DNA of 64,000 bases from Aporrectodea caliginosa (GCA_020284085.1 JACEVL010000099.1:646488-710487); one strand, 5' to 3'; counted from the first letter of the stretch, positions 40,218-53,340 are shown. The notes: generated by a model from the letters alone, not told the origin. Made by a program: numbers and translations.

Positions 40218-41438
40218 CAACGGCGTAACTTTGCCCCAGAAAGTGGTGGTGACCAATTCGCTGCTCCTAATTTTTTAACGTAGGCCTACTACAGGAAAGC
40301 TAGCTAAGAGCAGGAGGCCAGCATATTCACAATCGCTGCGTTAAGTCAAAGGGTGTCCAGAGAGTGTTCGATGGTGTTCCAAGTTCAGTTGCGAAGTAAG
40401 TAAGTATACTTACTTACTTACTTTATCGTTTATTGAAAAACCAACTGCTGACCGCAGCGTCGAAGCCTCAGAGACACGCTACTCGTTGTCCGGCTGCTAT
40501 TACGGCTTTTAAATGAATGTCGTTAGGCTACTATTGTACTGCCAATAATCGACGTTATGGTACCAATAGTCATTATCAAAGCTAAATGGTTATCCCGTAG
40601 TTTAGGTTGGTAAATTATTTTGTGTGTCTTCAATGCCGCACTTGACGCTGGTAAGTAAGCAGTCTACGAATGTCCATGATAAATGTCATCAATCCAGCTT
40701 CCATTTACGAGAATATTTTTCATCAATCCAATTTCTCTTTAGGCAATCACTATTTTCGTCAATCCCACTTCGATCCTTTCAAGCAAAACTTTTCATCGAT
40801 CCGAATCATCTAGCTTCTATTGCAGCAAAGACTTAGCTTAATCAATCCAGCTTCTATTTATTTACGGAAACAATTATTTCCACCAATCCAACTTCAATTT
40901 AAACAAAGAATTACTTTGATCAATCTAACTTCCCTTTAGGCCAACAATTATTTTCATCGATCCACCTTCCAATTAAATTGACAATAATTTAAAATAATTT
41001 ACCAGCCAAAACTACGGTGCTACCCGCTAAATTACCAGAGACTGCAGTTAGAACTTACAGTCTACCACCGAAAGATGATACATCGCATGCACAATTACAA
41101 CCTTTCGCGCTCTCTTTACAATGAATCGATCCATTTTCCATATGAATTTGATAATTTTACCTTTTATAGAAACAAAAATGGATCACATCACCAAATTATG
41201 AAACCAATCATATGCAAGTAAGGTAGTTTTGACACAGTGTGGAGGCTTCTATCAGCATTGCCGCCAGTGTGATAATTCTTGCTTGTATGCATGATTAGCC
41301 TAGGCGGTAGAGAGCCAAATGCTTTCATTTTTAAAAAATATGTCACTGCAGGTCCAAAAAGTGGTGGTGACTATCACCACCACCTTTAAAAGTGGTGGTG
41401 ACCGGACACCACGGTCACAATAGAAAGTTACGCCTATG
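40218..41438. mobile_element. hAT-like element, 1221 bp, TSD GGGACAAC
   Basis: Ends CAACGGCGTAACTTT and, inverted, CATAGGCGTAACTTT (13 of 15). GGGACAAC is duplicated at 40210-40217 and 41439-41446. Near the right end AGTGGTGGTGAC recurs three times and is also near the left end. Between 40640 and 40990 are ~45-bp units with CAATCCAGCTTCCATTTA, shared with the element at 25391-25829. No transposase found. Confidence 0.82.
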
Positions 41439-41579
41439 GGGACAACTACTTTTATTTGATATTACACTCTGCAAAGTTTAGACGTGCACACAGGACCATT
41501 ATCGACTTGACAACTGCCACAGAGAAATTAAAATAAAGATAGCAATAGGGAAAAGACGCGTTATCAAAAAGGAGAGAAC

Positions 41580-42050
41580 TACTGAGAGGAAAACTAAACA
41601 GGAATCTGAAGCTAAAAATGATAAAGACTCTTATATGGAGTTCGGTGCTGAACGGATCAGAGACATGGACCACGAGAAAAAGGGGACATAAGACTATTGG
41701 AGGATTTCGAAATGTGGACATGGAAAAGAATGGAGCAAATCAGCTGGACGGAACATAAAACAAATGAAGAAGTGATGGGAAGGATTGGAGAAGAAAGTGC
41801 CCTCATACAAACAATAAGAGATAGAGAAAGGAAATGGGTCGGACACACGCTGAGAGGAAACTCACTACTAAGAACGGTCATCGAAGGAAAATGGAGGGGG
41901 AGGCGGACAAGAGGAAGACCAAGACAGATGATGCTGGATTGGATGATGACAAATGGATAGTGGATACCGAAAGCTGAAAGAAGAGGCCCAACAACGAGAG
42001 GAGTGGCCACGTCGGATATTTGAACCTGCATGCCTAAGAGGAAGAGAACC
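41580..42050 (+). mobile_element. non-LTR retrotransposon RT C-terminal fragment
   Basis: Nearly intact frame: FEMWTWKRMEQISWTEHKTN, EEVMGRIGEESALIQTI, RERKWVGHTLRGNSLL, GRPRQMMLDWMM, then a stop and degenerate tail. Sister of 13370-13925 without the AG expansion. Confidence 0.85.
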
Positions 42051-42081
42051 AGACGATAGGCAGGACCATACGAGAGGTAGG

Positions 42082-42290
42082 CCCTAATCGATGGCGCTGA
42101 GCAATTGTGAGTGAAGGATTTGCTCAAGGTGGATAGTGATTGCCTCATTGAAGGCTCAAACCCGTATTCACACAAACCGACTGAGACAGACAGTCACACA
42201 GGCAGATATACGCAGACATACAGGCAGGTATACGCAGACATACGGGCAGGTATACGCAGACATACAGGCAGGTATACGCAGACAGTTATA
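42082..42290 (-). mobile_element. SINE family A fragment plus ~18-bp tandem repeat
   Basis: 42082-42175 matches the SINE family A body (CTGAGCAATTGTGAGTGAAG, CTCAAGGT). Then GCAGACATACAGGCAGGTAT-type units repeat four times to 42285. Confidence 0.6.
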
Positions 42291-42492
42291 CCATCTGTGA
42301 GTCTGTGGGAGATAATGACAAATAAAAATCGTACTGGGAAGGAGACTATACTTATACCGATACTGATGTACTAAATATACTATGATACAGAGAAAGTATA
42401 GCGGAAGGATGCGAATCTCCATTCTAATCTAATCTAATGACTCCTTTTATAGCGTTATTATAATAATTATACGATAGGCCATTTAATCCTGA

Positions 42493-42744
42493 TTAAAACC
42501 GAGGCCAGTCTCTTGAAGTTTCCAGAGAAAGCAGCAGCCCCTCCCAGTTGTGCCTACGTATCTGGATATTCATCTGGCATGTTTCAAGGACCTCTGAGAT
42601 GCGTTCTAGTTCAGCGACAGCAGACAGATGGCCAAGCTCTGCTTTATTTGCCAACGGGGTCAAACGAGTCCAAATCTCCGAAGGCAAACTGTAGCAATTA
42701 CGGTATACATCGTGCACCAAATATGCTACAAACTTTACGGTAGT
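42493..42744 (-). CDS. unrecognised coding-like exon or gene remnant
   Basis: Minus-strand frame of about 80 codons ending at TAA (42495-42493). It includes CYSLPSEIWTRLTPLANKAE, LGHLSAVAELERISEVLE and TCQMNIQIRRHNWEGLL. Composition is protein-like, with an amphipathic leucine-rich middle and no repeats. An acceptor-like aagtttgtag lies at the 5' side and no ATG precedes it. I do not recognise the family. It could be a last exon, a retrocopy or a transposon part. Confidence 0.35.
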   Translation of the reverse strand, partial: TTVKFVAYLVHDVYRNCYSLPSEIWTRLTPLANKAELGHLSAVAELERISEVLETCQMNIQIRRHNWEGLLLSLETSRDWPRF

Positions 42745-43419
42745 AGCAATTATTCACACGGAATCTCTGGCAATCACGCCGACTTGAAAGAGCGCGCGTG
42801 ACTAAGTTAGTGTCCTGCGTTTGGCTTCTACGTATCGCTAGAGATATTTATAGTTTACGATGACGATAAGGGCGGCATGTTCTGCTTGAATGGTACAGCG
42901 TACATGTATATGAATGTAGGGTGCCTGCCTATTTAGATATTTATCAGTACCTTTAAGAGCCTTTTAAACGAGTTGAAGCAATGTAGCAGATCTAGAGGTG
43001 CCGCTTACGATAAGCTATAATAAAGTGTACAGAGGGAGCCACTGTTCCTTGAGATGGCCATTCCAATTGATCGTGTACGGCAGGTGCGCATTCAACGCCC
43101 TCTTGAGTTCTGATGAGTGTGGTAGTACTTCCGTTCACTTTGTAACTGTTCGTCTGCGTGGTTCAACCTCCTCCTCGTCTGATGGTTAACAGAGATGGAT
43201 GGATATCGAAGCACACGGAGGAAGAAGTGGAATTCCATTCCGTGTGTAAGGATGGATTACATCACGGACCCCGTTGATGACTACTGAAACGTCGCACTCT
43301 TCGTTCTTGTAGGCGTATAAAGCACCGCTTCGTTATTAACTGCTTTCTTGGACGTGGTGTAGAAGTGATCCATTAACGCTTAAAAATGCTCCGGAGGAAG
43401 AATTTTTTTATTATTAGCT

Positions 43420-43461
43420 ATCATCATCGTTATCATCATCGTTATCATCATCGTTATCGTT

Positions 43462-43496
<35 letters not shown>

Positions 43497-43623
43497 TATC
43501 ATCATCATCTCATCATCATCATCGTCATCATCACATCATCATCATCATCATCACCATCACCATCATCATCACCATCACCATCACCATCACCATCACCATC
43601 ACCATCACCATCATCACCATCAC

Positions 43624-43660
<37 letters not shown>

Positions 43661-43735
43661 GAGTCATCATCATCATCATCATCATCGTTCTTATTATTAT
43701 TATTATCATCATCATCACCACTACCACCATTATTT
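43420..43735. repeat. (ATC/ACC)n array
   Basis: ATCATC and ACCATC units with a few interruptions. Confidence 0.95.
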
Positions 43736-43739
43736 ACGT

Positions 43740-44820
43740 GTAATCTCTCAGGAATAAGAAAGATGCTAGGACCTGTAAATGGGGGTATCTGGAGATGAGG
43801 CATGAACTCGAATAATGGACCAATAGCCCAATCCCAAATCATCATGGATTACAGAATGTCGTGAAGAAACAATACAGTGACAGTTGTGTATACCAGTCGT
43901 AGCCAAATCCATGTTTAAACTACCAAATGGATAACATTCTAGCAAGACGGCTAAAAGTTTCTGTAAAATTAATTGTCAGCATCTAGTTTATCAATACATT
44001 GTTTAGGTTCATTTTTAATGTGACAAACTGAGCAACAATAGAGCACTAGCGCGTCTATAAAGTAGCCTAACTCCGTCACTGCCGTTCTCCGAAGGTGCCA
44101 GTCCCAAGCCTGGAGAAAGCAACAGGGAGACGTCTACGGCTCTGACAACCGTAAGGTGTCGTCTAACACTGGAAACTATTATGCTGCTGTCCCATGTCGC
44201 CTACTTTGTTGGCAGCTGGTCAACACAAGATGTAATGTAATGTAAATCTTCGAAAATTTCTCAGCGCCCACAAAAGCCACGTCAGGGGATTTTCAAATCA
44301 AGTCCGCAATAGCCAAACTCCTCTGTTCGTTTCGGTGCCAGGTCAAAATCCGGGAGGTCAAGCCAAGGAAGTTTTCAGGATTTGTATAGGCCTATGTGAG
44401 TCTCAATGTATATTAGTCGGAGTCTAAGCCTGATCGTGAAACCTATGCATTCGGTTCTTCAACGAAAAATCCAACGAAGATTAATGAAACAAAAATTCCT
44501 TTGTTCGATAAACTATTGTATACGCGAAACATATACAACAGGAACTGGATATTCGTCACTCTTCGCTCCGTTGAGAAAACTAGTTATTCTCTGGCTCTGT
44601 TCTCTGTACGTCGATGGCAAGAAGCAGAACCTTTATAACGTCTCCCTAGTGTAAACATTGGCTAACTCCTGATGCAAGACCACGAAAGTGCAAACACATT
44701 AATCCACCGGTCAGCCACGCACATCGGTCAGTCAATCGACGTCCATACCCATCACCATTGCCAGAGTATACATCGTTAGCCATGTAAACCCATTTTTAAC
44801 TTGTAAGCAAATTAAACGAG
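43740..44820. other. no gene recognised
   Basis: Unique-looking sequence with short frames and TGTAATGTAATG near 44230. Nothing with splice sites or homology that I can name. Confidence 0.4.
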
Positions 44821-45365
44821 GTGCCTCTAATTGTGTTCACTGTGAGGCGCTGTATAAATTTATAAATACAATACAATACACAGACGTGAACTCTGAAGCG
44901 CCTAGAAGCACGTGGTAGGCTAAAGGCCTAGCTGCAAATTAAGTGTATAAAGTCCTTATAAACACTATAAACAGATGCAACTATTCGTCACCGGTGTCTC
45001 TTCCTGCGAGCTATCAACAAATCACCCAGGAGCGTATCGATCAGCCACCGAAGGCAAAGACGGTCTGGAACTCTGTGATGGTCGGTAGGGCCACCAACTC
45101 CTGACGGTTGAGGCCACTCTAAACACCCCGTCACTGCGTCACTCTCTGCCCAGCCGATACACACGCCCAGCTGAGCAATTTGTCAGAATCTTTTCGTCCA
45201 AAGTTCCAGACCCGACCGGGCAGCAGGAAACCCATGCTTTCTCTGCTGTTACAGCCAAAACGACACGCGAAGAAGACACCACCATTCATTGATTCATTCC
45301 GAAAATTTATATAGCGCCCTTTAAAGGAACCTGCTCAGAGGTTATCCCAGCCCAGCTACGGCTAA
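44821..45365. mobile_element. two LINE 3' tails in opposite orientation
   Basis: 44821-44880 on plus: GTGCCTCTAATTGTGTTCAC, TGAGGCGCTGTATAAATT and AATACAATACAATAC. 45283-45365 on minus: ATTCATTCCGAAAATTTATA and TAGCGCCCTTTAAAGGAACC. The intervening 400 bp are not identified. Confidence 0.65.
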
Positions 45366-45614
45366 CAGAGAGACTTGAGCAGGCGGCAAAAGTACAAGAT
45401 CCACAGCAGGAACGAGGATCAGGTACGGTAACACACACTTAGCGCCGGTATACTCCATGTTACGAGTTGCTAAGCAAATTCTGCATTTAGACAAAAACAA
45501 TCCGCCAAAATGACGAAAAAGGCATTCCAACGAAGCCGGTGTACGTGTGGAGAATAATCAATGAATCATTAATATTATATTATTATTGTTATTATCATTA
45601 TAATTATTATTATT

Positions 45615-45890
45615 GGGGGCCCGAAAGCGCATTGGACAACACACTGGCGTAGAGAGCGAGAGGTACCGAGTTCGAGCTCCGTAGGGCGGACATGCTTTGT
45701 AGGCTGCTATTAGCGCCGTGTATTGCAGGCAGTCTGTTCTGTTAGTAGTTAGATTTGTGTCTTCTGTCATTTGTGTTCTTGTGAATTGTTTCAATTGCAT
45801 TTTTATGTAAATGTACAGCGCAGTGCGTTTGTCAGGCGCTTCAATAAAGAAAATATTATTATTATTATTATTATTATTTTATTATAGAGA
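45615..45890 (+). mobile_element. SINE family C, near-complete copy
   Basis: Head GAGCGAGAGGTACCGAGTTC with B-box-like GAGTTCGAGCTCC, then GTAGGGCGGACATGCTTTGT, the TTTGTGTTCTTGTGAATTG body, GTACAGCGCAGTGCGTTTGT tail, CAATAAAGAAAATATTATT and (ATT)n. Confidence 0.75.
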
Positions 45891-45958
45891 CAAATTTATT
45901 TCTTCATAAAACCAACAAACTTATTACAGACTGATTAAAAATGGCTGTTTCAATAATT

Positions 45959-46510
<552 letters not shown>

Positions 46511-46679
46511 CATTATATTTGAGTAACGACAACACCTTATTCTAATTACTTGCACAGCACACACATAGGCCTATACACACAAACATATATAATTATGTAA
46601 TATATATATGTATATATATATATATTAGTATGTACTATGTACATGTATGTGTGTATAATAAATAATTATATGAGTGGTA

Positions 46680-46785
46680 CATGAGTCTTCCTGTGTGGCA
46701 ATGTGTCTGACTGTTAACCTGCCGACCTTTGATATCAACGGCTGGGGTTCGAATCCTGGTGCATTGCGTCATAAGGACGAATAAA
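46680..46785 (+). mobile_element. tRNA-like sequence with B box, probable SINE head
   Basis: TGTGTGGCAATGTGTCTGAC and GGGGTTCGAATCCTGG are A- and B-box-like. The acceptor stem does not pair, so it is not called a tRNA gene. Confidence 0.4.
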
Positions 46786-46789
46786 CGAC

Positions 46790-47400
46790 GTTGAGCAACG
46801 GGGGAAGGAGAGGGAGGCCTTGAGCAGCCGGGTTGGCTGGCTGCGATGTCTGCGGCGCTGCAGTCGGAGCAGGTCCTTCAACACCATTGCCACACCCGCC
46901 TCCTCCGCTGAGAGAGATGCCAACATCTGCGAGCCATTTACTGAGGACAAGTGGGGATCTTAATTCTCCCCCAGACTGCATGGGACAGATTGTTATGAGG
47001 GGACGCATCCCCCCATCTTTAGCATGAGCGCATTTATGGGGAGGGTTTACGGGTTCAAACCCCCAAATAAATTGCCGAAAATATTTTTATATGCTTTCAT
47101 ATGCCAAATGAAAAGCTTTACTTTTGCGACCATGACAAAAGGATGCCCCCGAAATGATCCACAGGGATGCGATTTGTGGTGGACAGCGGTGGGGAGACAC
47201 CAGCGAGTGGGTGGGAAATATATTTGGGGAATGTACCTTAAGGTGCGAGAGAAATAGGACCTATGGGACTAAGAGTGAATTGAATGACGGAAATGTTCTT
47301 TCAGTGCGAAATAGTATCAGATTACGGACGGGATTCGAAAAGTATTGATTGAACATTTATTGAACACCAATAACAATAAATATTACAGCCATTCAGAAAA
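46790..47400. other. no gene recognised
   Basis: Fairly GC-rich with short frames on both strands; no conserved motif or repeat relation seen. Confidence 0.35.
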
Positions 47401-47404
47401 ATAT

Positions 47405-47515
47405 TAACAGGTTATCCAAAGTGAGAATCAATTGTAATCGTAAATTCCCAACTTTATAAAAGCGCTACTCTAAACCTAAGCGCAGGGCACCAGCTTATTC
47501 ACGAGCGCCGCGCCA
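47405..47515 (-). mobile_element. CGATTA-tail retroelement 3' end, minus
   Basis: Minus strand: GCTCGTGAATAAGCTGGTGC, CCTGCGCTTAGG, GCGCTTTTATAAAG and AATTTACGATTACAATTG, a diverged member of the family at 7095 and 28625. Confidence 0.55.
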
Positions 47516-48123
47516 GATCAGAGGAATTGTCCATGGAGCGATGTCCTGTGAAGGTCCGAGTCCGATCCTGGTTGCCATGCCAGAGAGATCAGGGACAGAA
47601 GGCAGAGCTGCTAAGGCGGTTTCGTTGAGGGCGAGAAAACTTGGTAGGAGGAGGATCCGATGGATTAGGATGCGAATCAAAGCTCAACAAGCACCGCTAA
47701 TGGGTGTCACCTGCTTTTGTGACAGATTTCGTAACGGCATTTCCAACATTTAGACACTCACAATACAATACAATACAATACAATACATTACAACAGAAAT
47801 TTGATAATTAATCCAACCCCGTTACAAAGCCCAGAGGTGAGCTCTGCAGTAGCCTCACGATGTTAAATGTCATTAACAAGATAATTATTTTGTTAGTTAG
47901 AAAACATTGCTCAGGTAACTAGAAGTGTCACCAGTGGCAGACTCGCGCACAAACGCTGAGCCCAACCAACAGATTCCCAACTAGGTTTGGTTGACCGTAG
48001 ATGACAACAAGTTCGGAGTTTCTGAAGCACGTAGAATCTAGAATGTAGAATGAGGAACGACAATGGGAGATGTGATCAGCTGCCGATGAACTGAACTTCA
48101 TCAGGTGTTATTGACCTTGTAAG

Positions 48124-48447
48124 CAGGGACCTGCGAAGCTTCGATATTCGATTCAAAAACTAGATGGAAGGCAGTATTCGATTCGAAAATGACGTCATGA
48201 TTTGAAAAATGATTAGCCATTGACGAGTTTTGCTGTAAACTGTTTTAATTGTTTACTGCATGTGGATTGGTTCAACCAATTATTTGTTGAATTGCTCCGT
48301 GTATGCCGCACATGCATGATGACAATTTAACCCAAATGAAACTGGTACCCACTGATTCGATTCGAGATTTGATTCGAATTCGAACTTTTACCCTCGATTC
48401 CACTGGAGATTCGATTCGACTGAAAATTTATGATTCTCAGGTTCCTA
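48124..48447. mobile_element. hAT-like MITE, ATTCGATTCGA-rich
   Basis: Inverted ends CAGGGACCTGCGAA and, at the right, TAGGAACCTGAGAA. CTTGTAAG before and TTTATAAG after match at 6 of 8 bases. Subterminal GATTCGATTCGA motifs occur on both sides. Confidence 0.5.
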
Positions 48448-48629
48448 TTTATAAGTGTGGTGTGGTATGAAATATTTCTCATAAAAAAGCGAATGTGGCT
48501 GACAAGTGACACTTTAGATATCATAACATTGCACAAAAGATCATTCTATAGGTTCAAAGGAAAGTGAAATAACAAGAGAAACGAATAAATGGGGAAATGT
48601 AAACAGTCTGAACCAGAGGGAGAGAGAAA

Positions 48630-48700
48630 GACAGACAGACAGACAGAGACAGCGAGAGAGACAGACAGACAACAGACAGACAGAGACAGACTTATTGACA
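48630..48700. repeat. (CAGA)n array
   Basis: Short imperfect CAGA/GAGA repeat. Confidence 0.85.
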
Positions 48701-49544
48701 GGATCGAAATTTATGGGAGAGCTTTCCTTCATCGAGTGGGAGGGAATTTTTCATTCCTACGTCAATCACAGTATACGCACTATAGATTGCTCCCAGAGGT
48801 TTTCTCAAAGGCTTCCAGCCACAGACTGTACTATGACCAGATGCACGAACCAGTGATTACACCATGTTTTGATTAACACTTACACAGAATGATGCAATTT
48901 CTAGCAGAAGCGAGCAACGCATTCCTCACAAGACCAATTACACTCTCAGATTACACCAGCGATTACACCATATCTTGGTTAACACCAACACAAACGTATT
49001 CCTCACGAGGCTCATTATACTCTACGTCGGGATGAATTTTCAACAGGGCCTAGATCTGAGATCTGAGCTGGGATTGGGATCTAAGACCAAGCCAAAAACA
49101 GCCAAAAAATAAACAGACTGCAGTAATTGGCACATCAAAGGTGGCTGAGTAGAATTATACTGCATGTTTCATGGCTTGATGAAATATCGAATAAAATATA
49201 AGTTTCTTATTAGAAAGCGGACGGGAGCAGGCCCGTGCAAAGCTGGTAATAGGTCCAGGCTAGATGGGAAATGTAGCCTACGTGTAGGCTCCATTAATTT
49301 CAATTGCTCATTAAGTAGTTTGGTAATCAATCAGTCCTACAAAAGAGAGTTTAGATCACAAAAGAAACTACACAGTGAAGCATTATTTTATATAGCGCAT
49401 TACGAATATTCGTGACAGTTCTAATTTATTCATTTATGATTTATCTATGTTTATCTACGTACCTGCATTAATCTTGATGCTAACGGATCCACTTTCCCCT
49501 TTGATTCTCTATCAGAGGAAAGGGTTTCTGTGAGTTCGTACCTT

Positions 49545-49790
49545 TTTGTTGTGGCAAGTTCACTGTATGCGGTATCGAGCTCTTTCTGTGGTAGGCCCAG
49601 TGATCTGGAATGTCTTCCTTTACAGCAGACGTCTACATTCTGGTACTCTGCCTGAATCTGTCCTCGCTGAACTGTTTGTATTAAAACTGTTCTTTTTGGG
49701 CGCTTTGGATATCATATGGAGCGCCTCTGAGAGTAGTTTCCTTGGAGGGGCGCTATATAAATTCCCAAATAAATGAATGAATGAAACAGG
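49545..49790 (+). mobile_element. CR1/L2-type LINE 3' end with GAAT tail
   Basis: Translation YRALSVVGPVIWNVF, then ESVLAELFVLKLFFLGALD, then GGAGCGCCTCTGAGAGTAG, CTTGGAGGGGCGCTATATAA and AAATGAATGAATGAA. This copy links RT coding sequence physically to the tail used by SINE family B. Confidence 0.85.
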
Positions 49791-49839
49791 GAGAGTAGGC
49801 CCCTCAAAATCGTAGGTCCGTGCCACATGGCCTCCCTCT

Positions 49840-50155
49840 TTTCTGGCCTGGACTGGAGAAGAGAATATTGAGAACACTATCAGAAGGAGAAGACTAAAAT
49901 GAATGGGACATGTGGTTCGTATGGACAAGGATAGAAGAACCAACCAAGCAATGATCTGGTTTTCTAAGGAAGCAGAGAACAGGGAAACCACGAAAGGACT
50001 GGCTTGAGACCACCATAGACGACTCGAGGTGCTTGGGGATGTCGTAGGATGTGGCCGGAAGGAAGACTGGTGTTGGACAGAGACGAGCGAAGAAGAAGCT
50101 GTGTTGCTCGATGCGCAGACCTTCAGACTAAGTACCACTAAGTACTACTACTTTA
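49840..50155 (+). mobile_element. LINE RT C-terminal fragment, second family
   Basis: Broken frame with NTIRRRRLKWMGHVVRMD, RRTNQAMIWF, GRPRKDWLETTIDD-like residues and SCVARCADLQT, a C-terminal pattern of another invertebrate non-LTR family. Confidence 0.65.
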
Positions 50156-50179
50156 GATCCAACCAGAGGTCTTTCCTCC

Positions 50180-51205
50180 ACCTCATCCTATCACTGACAA
50201 AGATTGCATCCTTCCTAGACCCGTTATTATTATACTATATCTTAATGGAACCAACGGCGAATTTCATCCATACGTCAGACATTCACAAGATGCATACTAT
50301 TAATAGCTTCATCGAGACGATATCTCGGACGAGACCCCGACCGATATTAATGGAATAGGACCTGAAGCGACTCAAACACCCTGACCGGAAATTGACTGCG
50401 GAATGATCCGAGCCTGATCGAAAATGAACGAAAGAAAGATCGAATAAAAGCTACGGAAGAAACGGATCGCTGAACAAATGAGAGAGTGATGAATGAAGAA
50501 TGCCTCTGTTGATGCGCATTTGGAGGAATCGGATAAAAACTTATTGGATTCAATGTGGTTATGGTTTATAGGTCATATCATGTTGCTATATTAAGCACAT
50601 AGTGGTCTACTGTTAGGTGTTGCACTTGGTCTATAATCCAACCATTGTGGATACGAACCTGTTGATCGGTGTATACAATTACTCCAGACCGGCGGAAACT
50701 GGAAAGTAGACGGTCAAGTCGAACGATACATCGGCCTCGGGTCATGACCTTGAAATTTGTTCACTTCTGGTTTAAGGGCCGAAATGAGCGTCCCGCTCCC
50801 TCTTTGTTCTACTAAGGGCATGGAAGCCTTACCTTGCTATTTTATATTAGGCATAATGTAATCAAAGATTTAGTTCACGTATTTAACGCCTTCTTGAAAA
50901 AGATCTTTAAGAAGTAAATAATTATATTCTTTATTAACCAATTGATTGACTGTGGTGTACATGAATCTAATTAACATCCTAACAATAAAACCAATTGCTA
51001 ATCTTACTGTGGGGGTAGAGCTGTACCGATATCGCTTTTTACCGATTAACATACCGCTAATAGCCGATTAATAAATGTTTTTTACCCATTACGAGACCAA
51101 ATGGGGAAGCTATTTGTTAAGTCAAAATGTTCGGTTCCGAAACATTTAATCTAAAACTTAAATATAGCTCCAGCTTATAAAAGTGGCAGTCAGCGATTAA
51201 AAGCC
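50180..51205. other. no gene recognised
   Basis: At 50740-50755 TCATGACCTTGAAA reads TCAAGGTCATGA on the minus strand, an orphan-nuclear-receptor-type site, without any nearby gene. 51010-51075 has ACCGATA/GCCGATTA words typical of a hAT end. Confidence 0.35.
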
Positions 51206-51214
51206 CTATGCAAC

Positions 51215-51335
51215 TTCAAGGATAACACATTGGCATAGATTAACCGAGAGGTACCGAGTATCGAGTTCTCCTTAATCGGCGGACATGCTTTTAATAGGCT
51301 GCTCTAGCTGGGGGAAGCTAGCCTGAGCTTATTTT
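51215..51335 (+). mobile_element. SINE family C head fragment
   Basis: ACCGAGAGGTACCGAGTATC, GAGTTCTCC, GGCGGACATGCTTTTAATAG match 45645-45710. Confidence 0.6.
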
Positions 51336-51594
51336 TGCATTTAAAAAATTAAATATAGCTCCAGCTTATAGTGTCAGTCATCATGCGATAGCCCTATAGG
51401 CCTATGAGCTATGCGTTTGTCTTCTGGTTTCAGGCATTTGTGTTCTCAAGGGAGGTTAAGACCTTCACATTCCGCGTCATAAGGCGATCTCTGAACCAAT
51501 TAGCTATTACGTGTCACACTCACGCATATACAGCATACGCGTGTACACATTCCACACAGAAAAGATATTATATTATTATTATTATATTGGAGGT

Positions 51595-51905
51595 ACGCCT
51601 CATTATTGTACACGTGCATTGCAGGTAAGTCTCACCTGTGCATAATAGCACATGATCGTCCAGGTATACATGTACAGTCTCGCTTCTGCATTGCAGCATA
51701 ATGTATATTGCAGCCAAGTTTCACTTGTGCATCATATAGTATACATGCGCATTGCAGCTATATACAGTCTCACCTGCTCTTTGTAGCATAATGCACATTG
51801 CAGGTATACGTCTCACCTGTGCATAACAGTGCCTTATATATATCTTGTATACACAGTTTTACATGTGCATCATAGTGCATATGTATATTGCAGGTGAAGT
51901 CTTAC
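51595..51905. repeat. degenerate ~60-bp tandem repeat
   Basis: CATTGCAG-GTATAC-GTCTCACCTGTGCATAA blocks recur about five times with strong divergence. Confidence 0.6.
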
Positions 51906-52129
51906 CTGAGTTTGTTTTTCGAGACGTTTCCTGAAGTTTTCACCGAGCATTCGTTGGCATATTTCAAGTGCTTTGTTCTTCCATTCCTTTTGTTCCTCTG
52001 CTGCAGTACCTGGAAAATGTCACCGTTCATCGTCATAAGCTCATTTATCGAAGTGTATAGGAGGTCAGAAGGTCACCAGAGGTCAATGGCGGTTATGCGA
52101 TATCTCTTTGATCAGCGGTATTGTTAATG

Positions 52130-52320
52130 AGGCAGGTAAATCAAGGTAGGATAAGATAAGCAGGGGAAGGTCAGGTAAACAAAGTAAGATAGACAGTAAA
52201 GTGAACTGAGGTGAGGTATCAGTCTGAACAAGGTAAAACAAGGTAAGATAAGGTAAGTGATGGTAAGATATAAGGTAAGGAAAGGTAAAACAATACAATG
52301 GAGGACGATGCCAATGATAT
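52130..52320. repeat. AGGTAAGA-rich degenerate tract
   Basis: AAGGTAGGATAAG, AAGGTAAGATAAG and GGTAAGTG units. Many match the splice-donor consensus by composition, without exons. Confidence 0.65.
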
Positions 52321-52336
52321 GGTAAGATGCAGATAT

Positions 52337-52750
52337 TAGGGCTGCATTTCGATTAATTTTTTCAATCGCGTTAATCGCACGATAAAACAATTAACGCAAA
52401 ATTAACGTTGCACATTCATTTACTTTTTAGGTTTATTTTTAAGGGTCCAGAATTCGAAGAACTTAGTCAAAATTATAAAACAAGTGTCTCAATATTTAAC
52501 TGTAGCAGTCTAGGATGCTCGCATTTTATTCGAAATAGTCCCGTATACACAGAGAACACGTTCGGAAAGAACACTTGTGGCCGCAGAAGCTAGATATTTC
52601 CTTGCTACAGAAGCTAGGACTCTATGGGCTCCAGCATGCTCCTTCCACTATCCAGAGATTTGTAACGCGATTTTTGCGTTAAAATAATTAATCGCAAATC
52701 TTTTTAACGCGTTAATCGCGGGCGTTAACGGCGATTAACGCGCAGCCCTA
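52337..52750. mobile_element. hAT-like MITE with TAGGGCTGC ends
   Basis: Starts TAGGGCTGCATTTCGATT and ends GATTAACGCGCAGCCCTA; the interior near both ends is rich in GCGATTAA/GTTAATCG. No clear 8-bp duplication was found. Confidence 0.6.
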
Positions 52751-52879
52751 TAGTAGGTCTAGATATGCATTTGTAATGCTCCTCTATGAAGAAGAGTCTT
52801 TCTCGAGGATCAGATCTAAGTTGGAGCGATCTTTCGACTTAAGTGTAAACACGATGACAGCATCGACACTTCATCCCAC

Positions 52880-52961
52880 AATCTCTCTCTTTGACTATCT
52901 CTGTCTGTCTGTCTGTCTGTCTCTCTCTGACTATCTTTTCTCTCTCTGACTCTGCCTTACT

Positions 52962-53044
<83 letters not shown>

Positions 53045-53117
53045 GTCTGTCTGTTGTCTTTGATCTGACTATCTTTTCTCTCTCTGACTCTGCCTTACTT
53101 TATCTCTCTCATTCTCC

Positions 53118-53183
<66 letters not shown>

Positions 53184-53196
53184 TCTTTAACTCTTG

Positions 53197-53257
<61 letters not shown>

Positions 53258-53340
53258 ATTTCACTCTTCCTCTCTCCTCTCTGCCTCTCCATAACTCTGT
53301 CTGTCTGTCTGTCTCTGTCTCTGTCTGTCTCTTACTCTGA
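52880..53340. repeat. (CT)n compound array with internal duplication
   Basis: CT runs separated by a repeated block GACTATCTTTTCTCTCTCTG then ACTCTGCCTTACTTTATCTC (52928 and 53066), so the unit was duplicated. Confidence 0.93.

Noticed and set aside
52130..52320. Cluster of splice donors (GGTAAGT)
   Set aside because: These are units of a degenerate AGGTAAGA repeat without any adjoining coding sequence.
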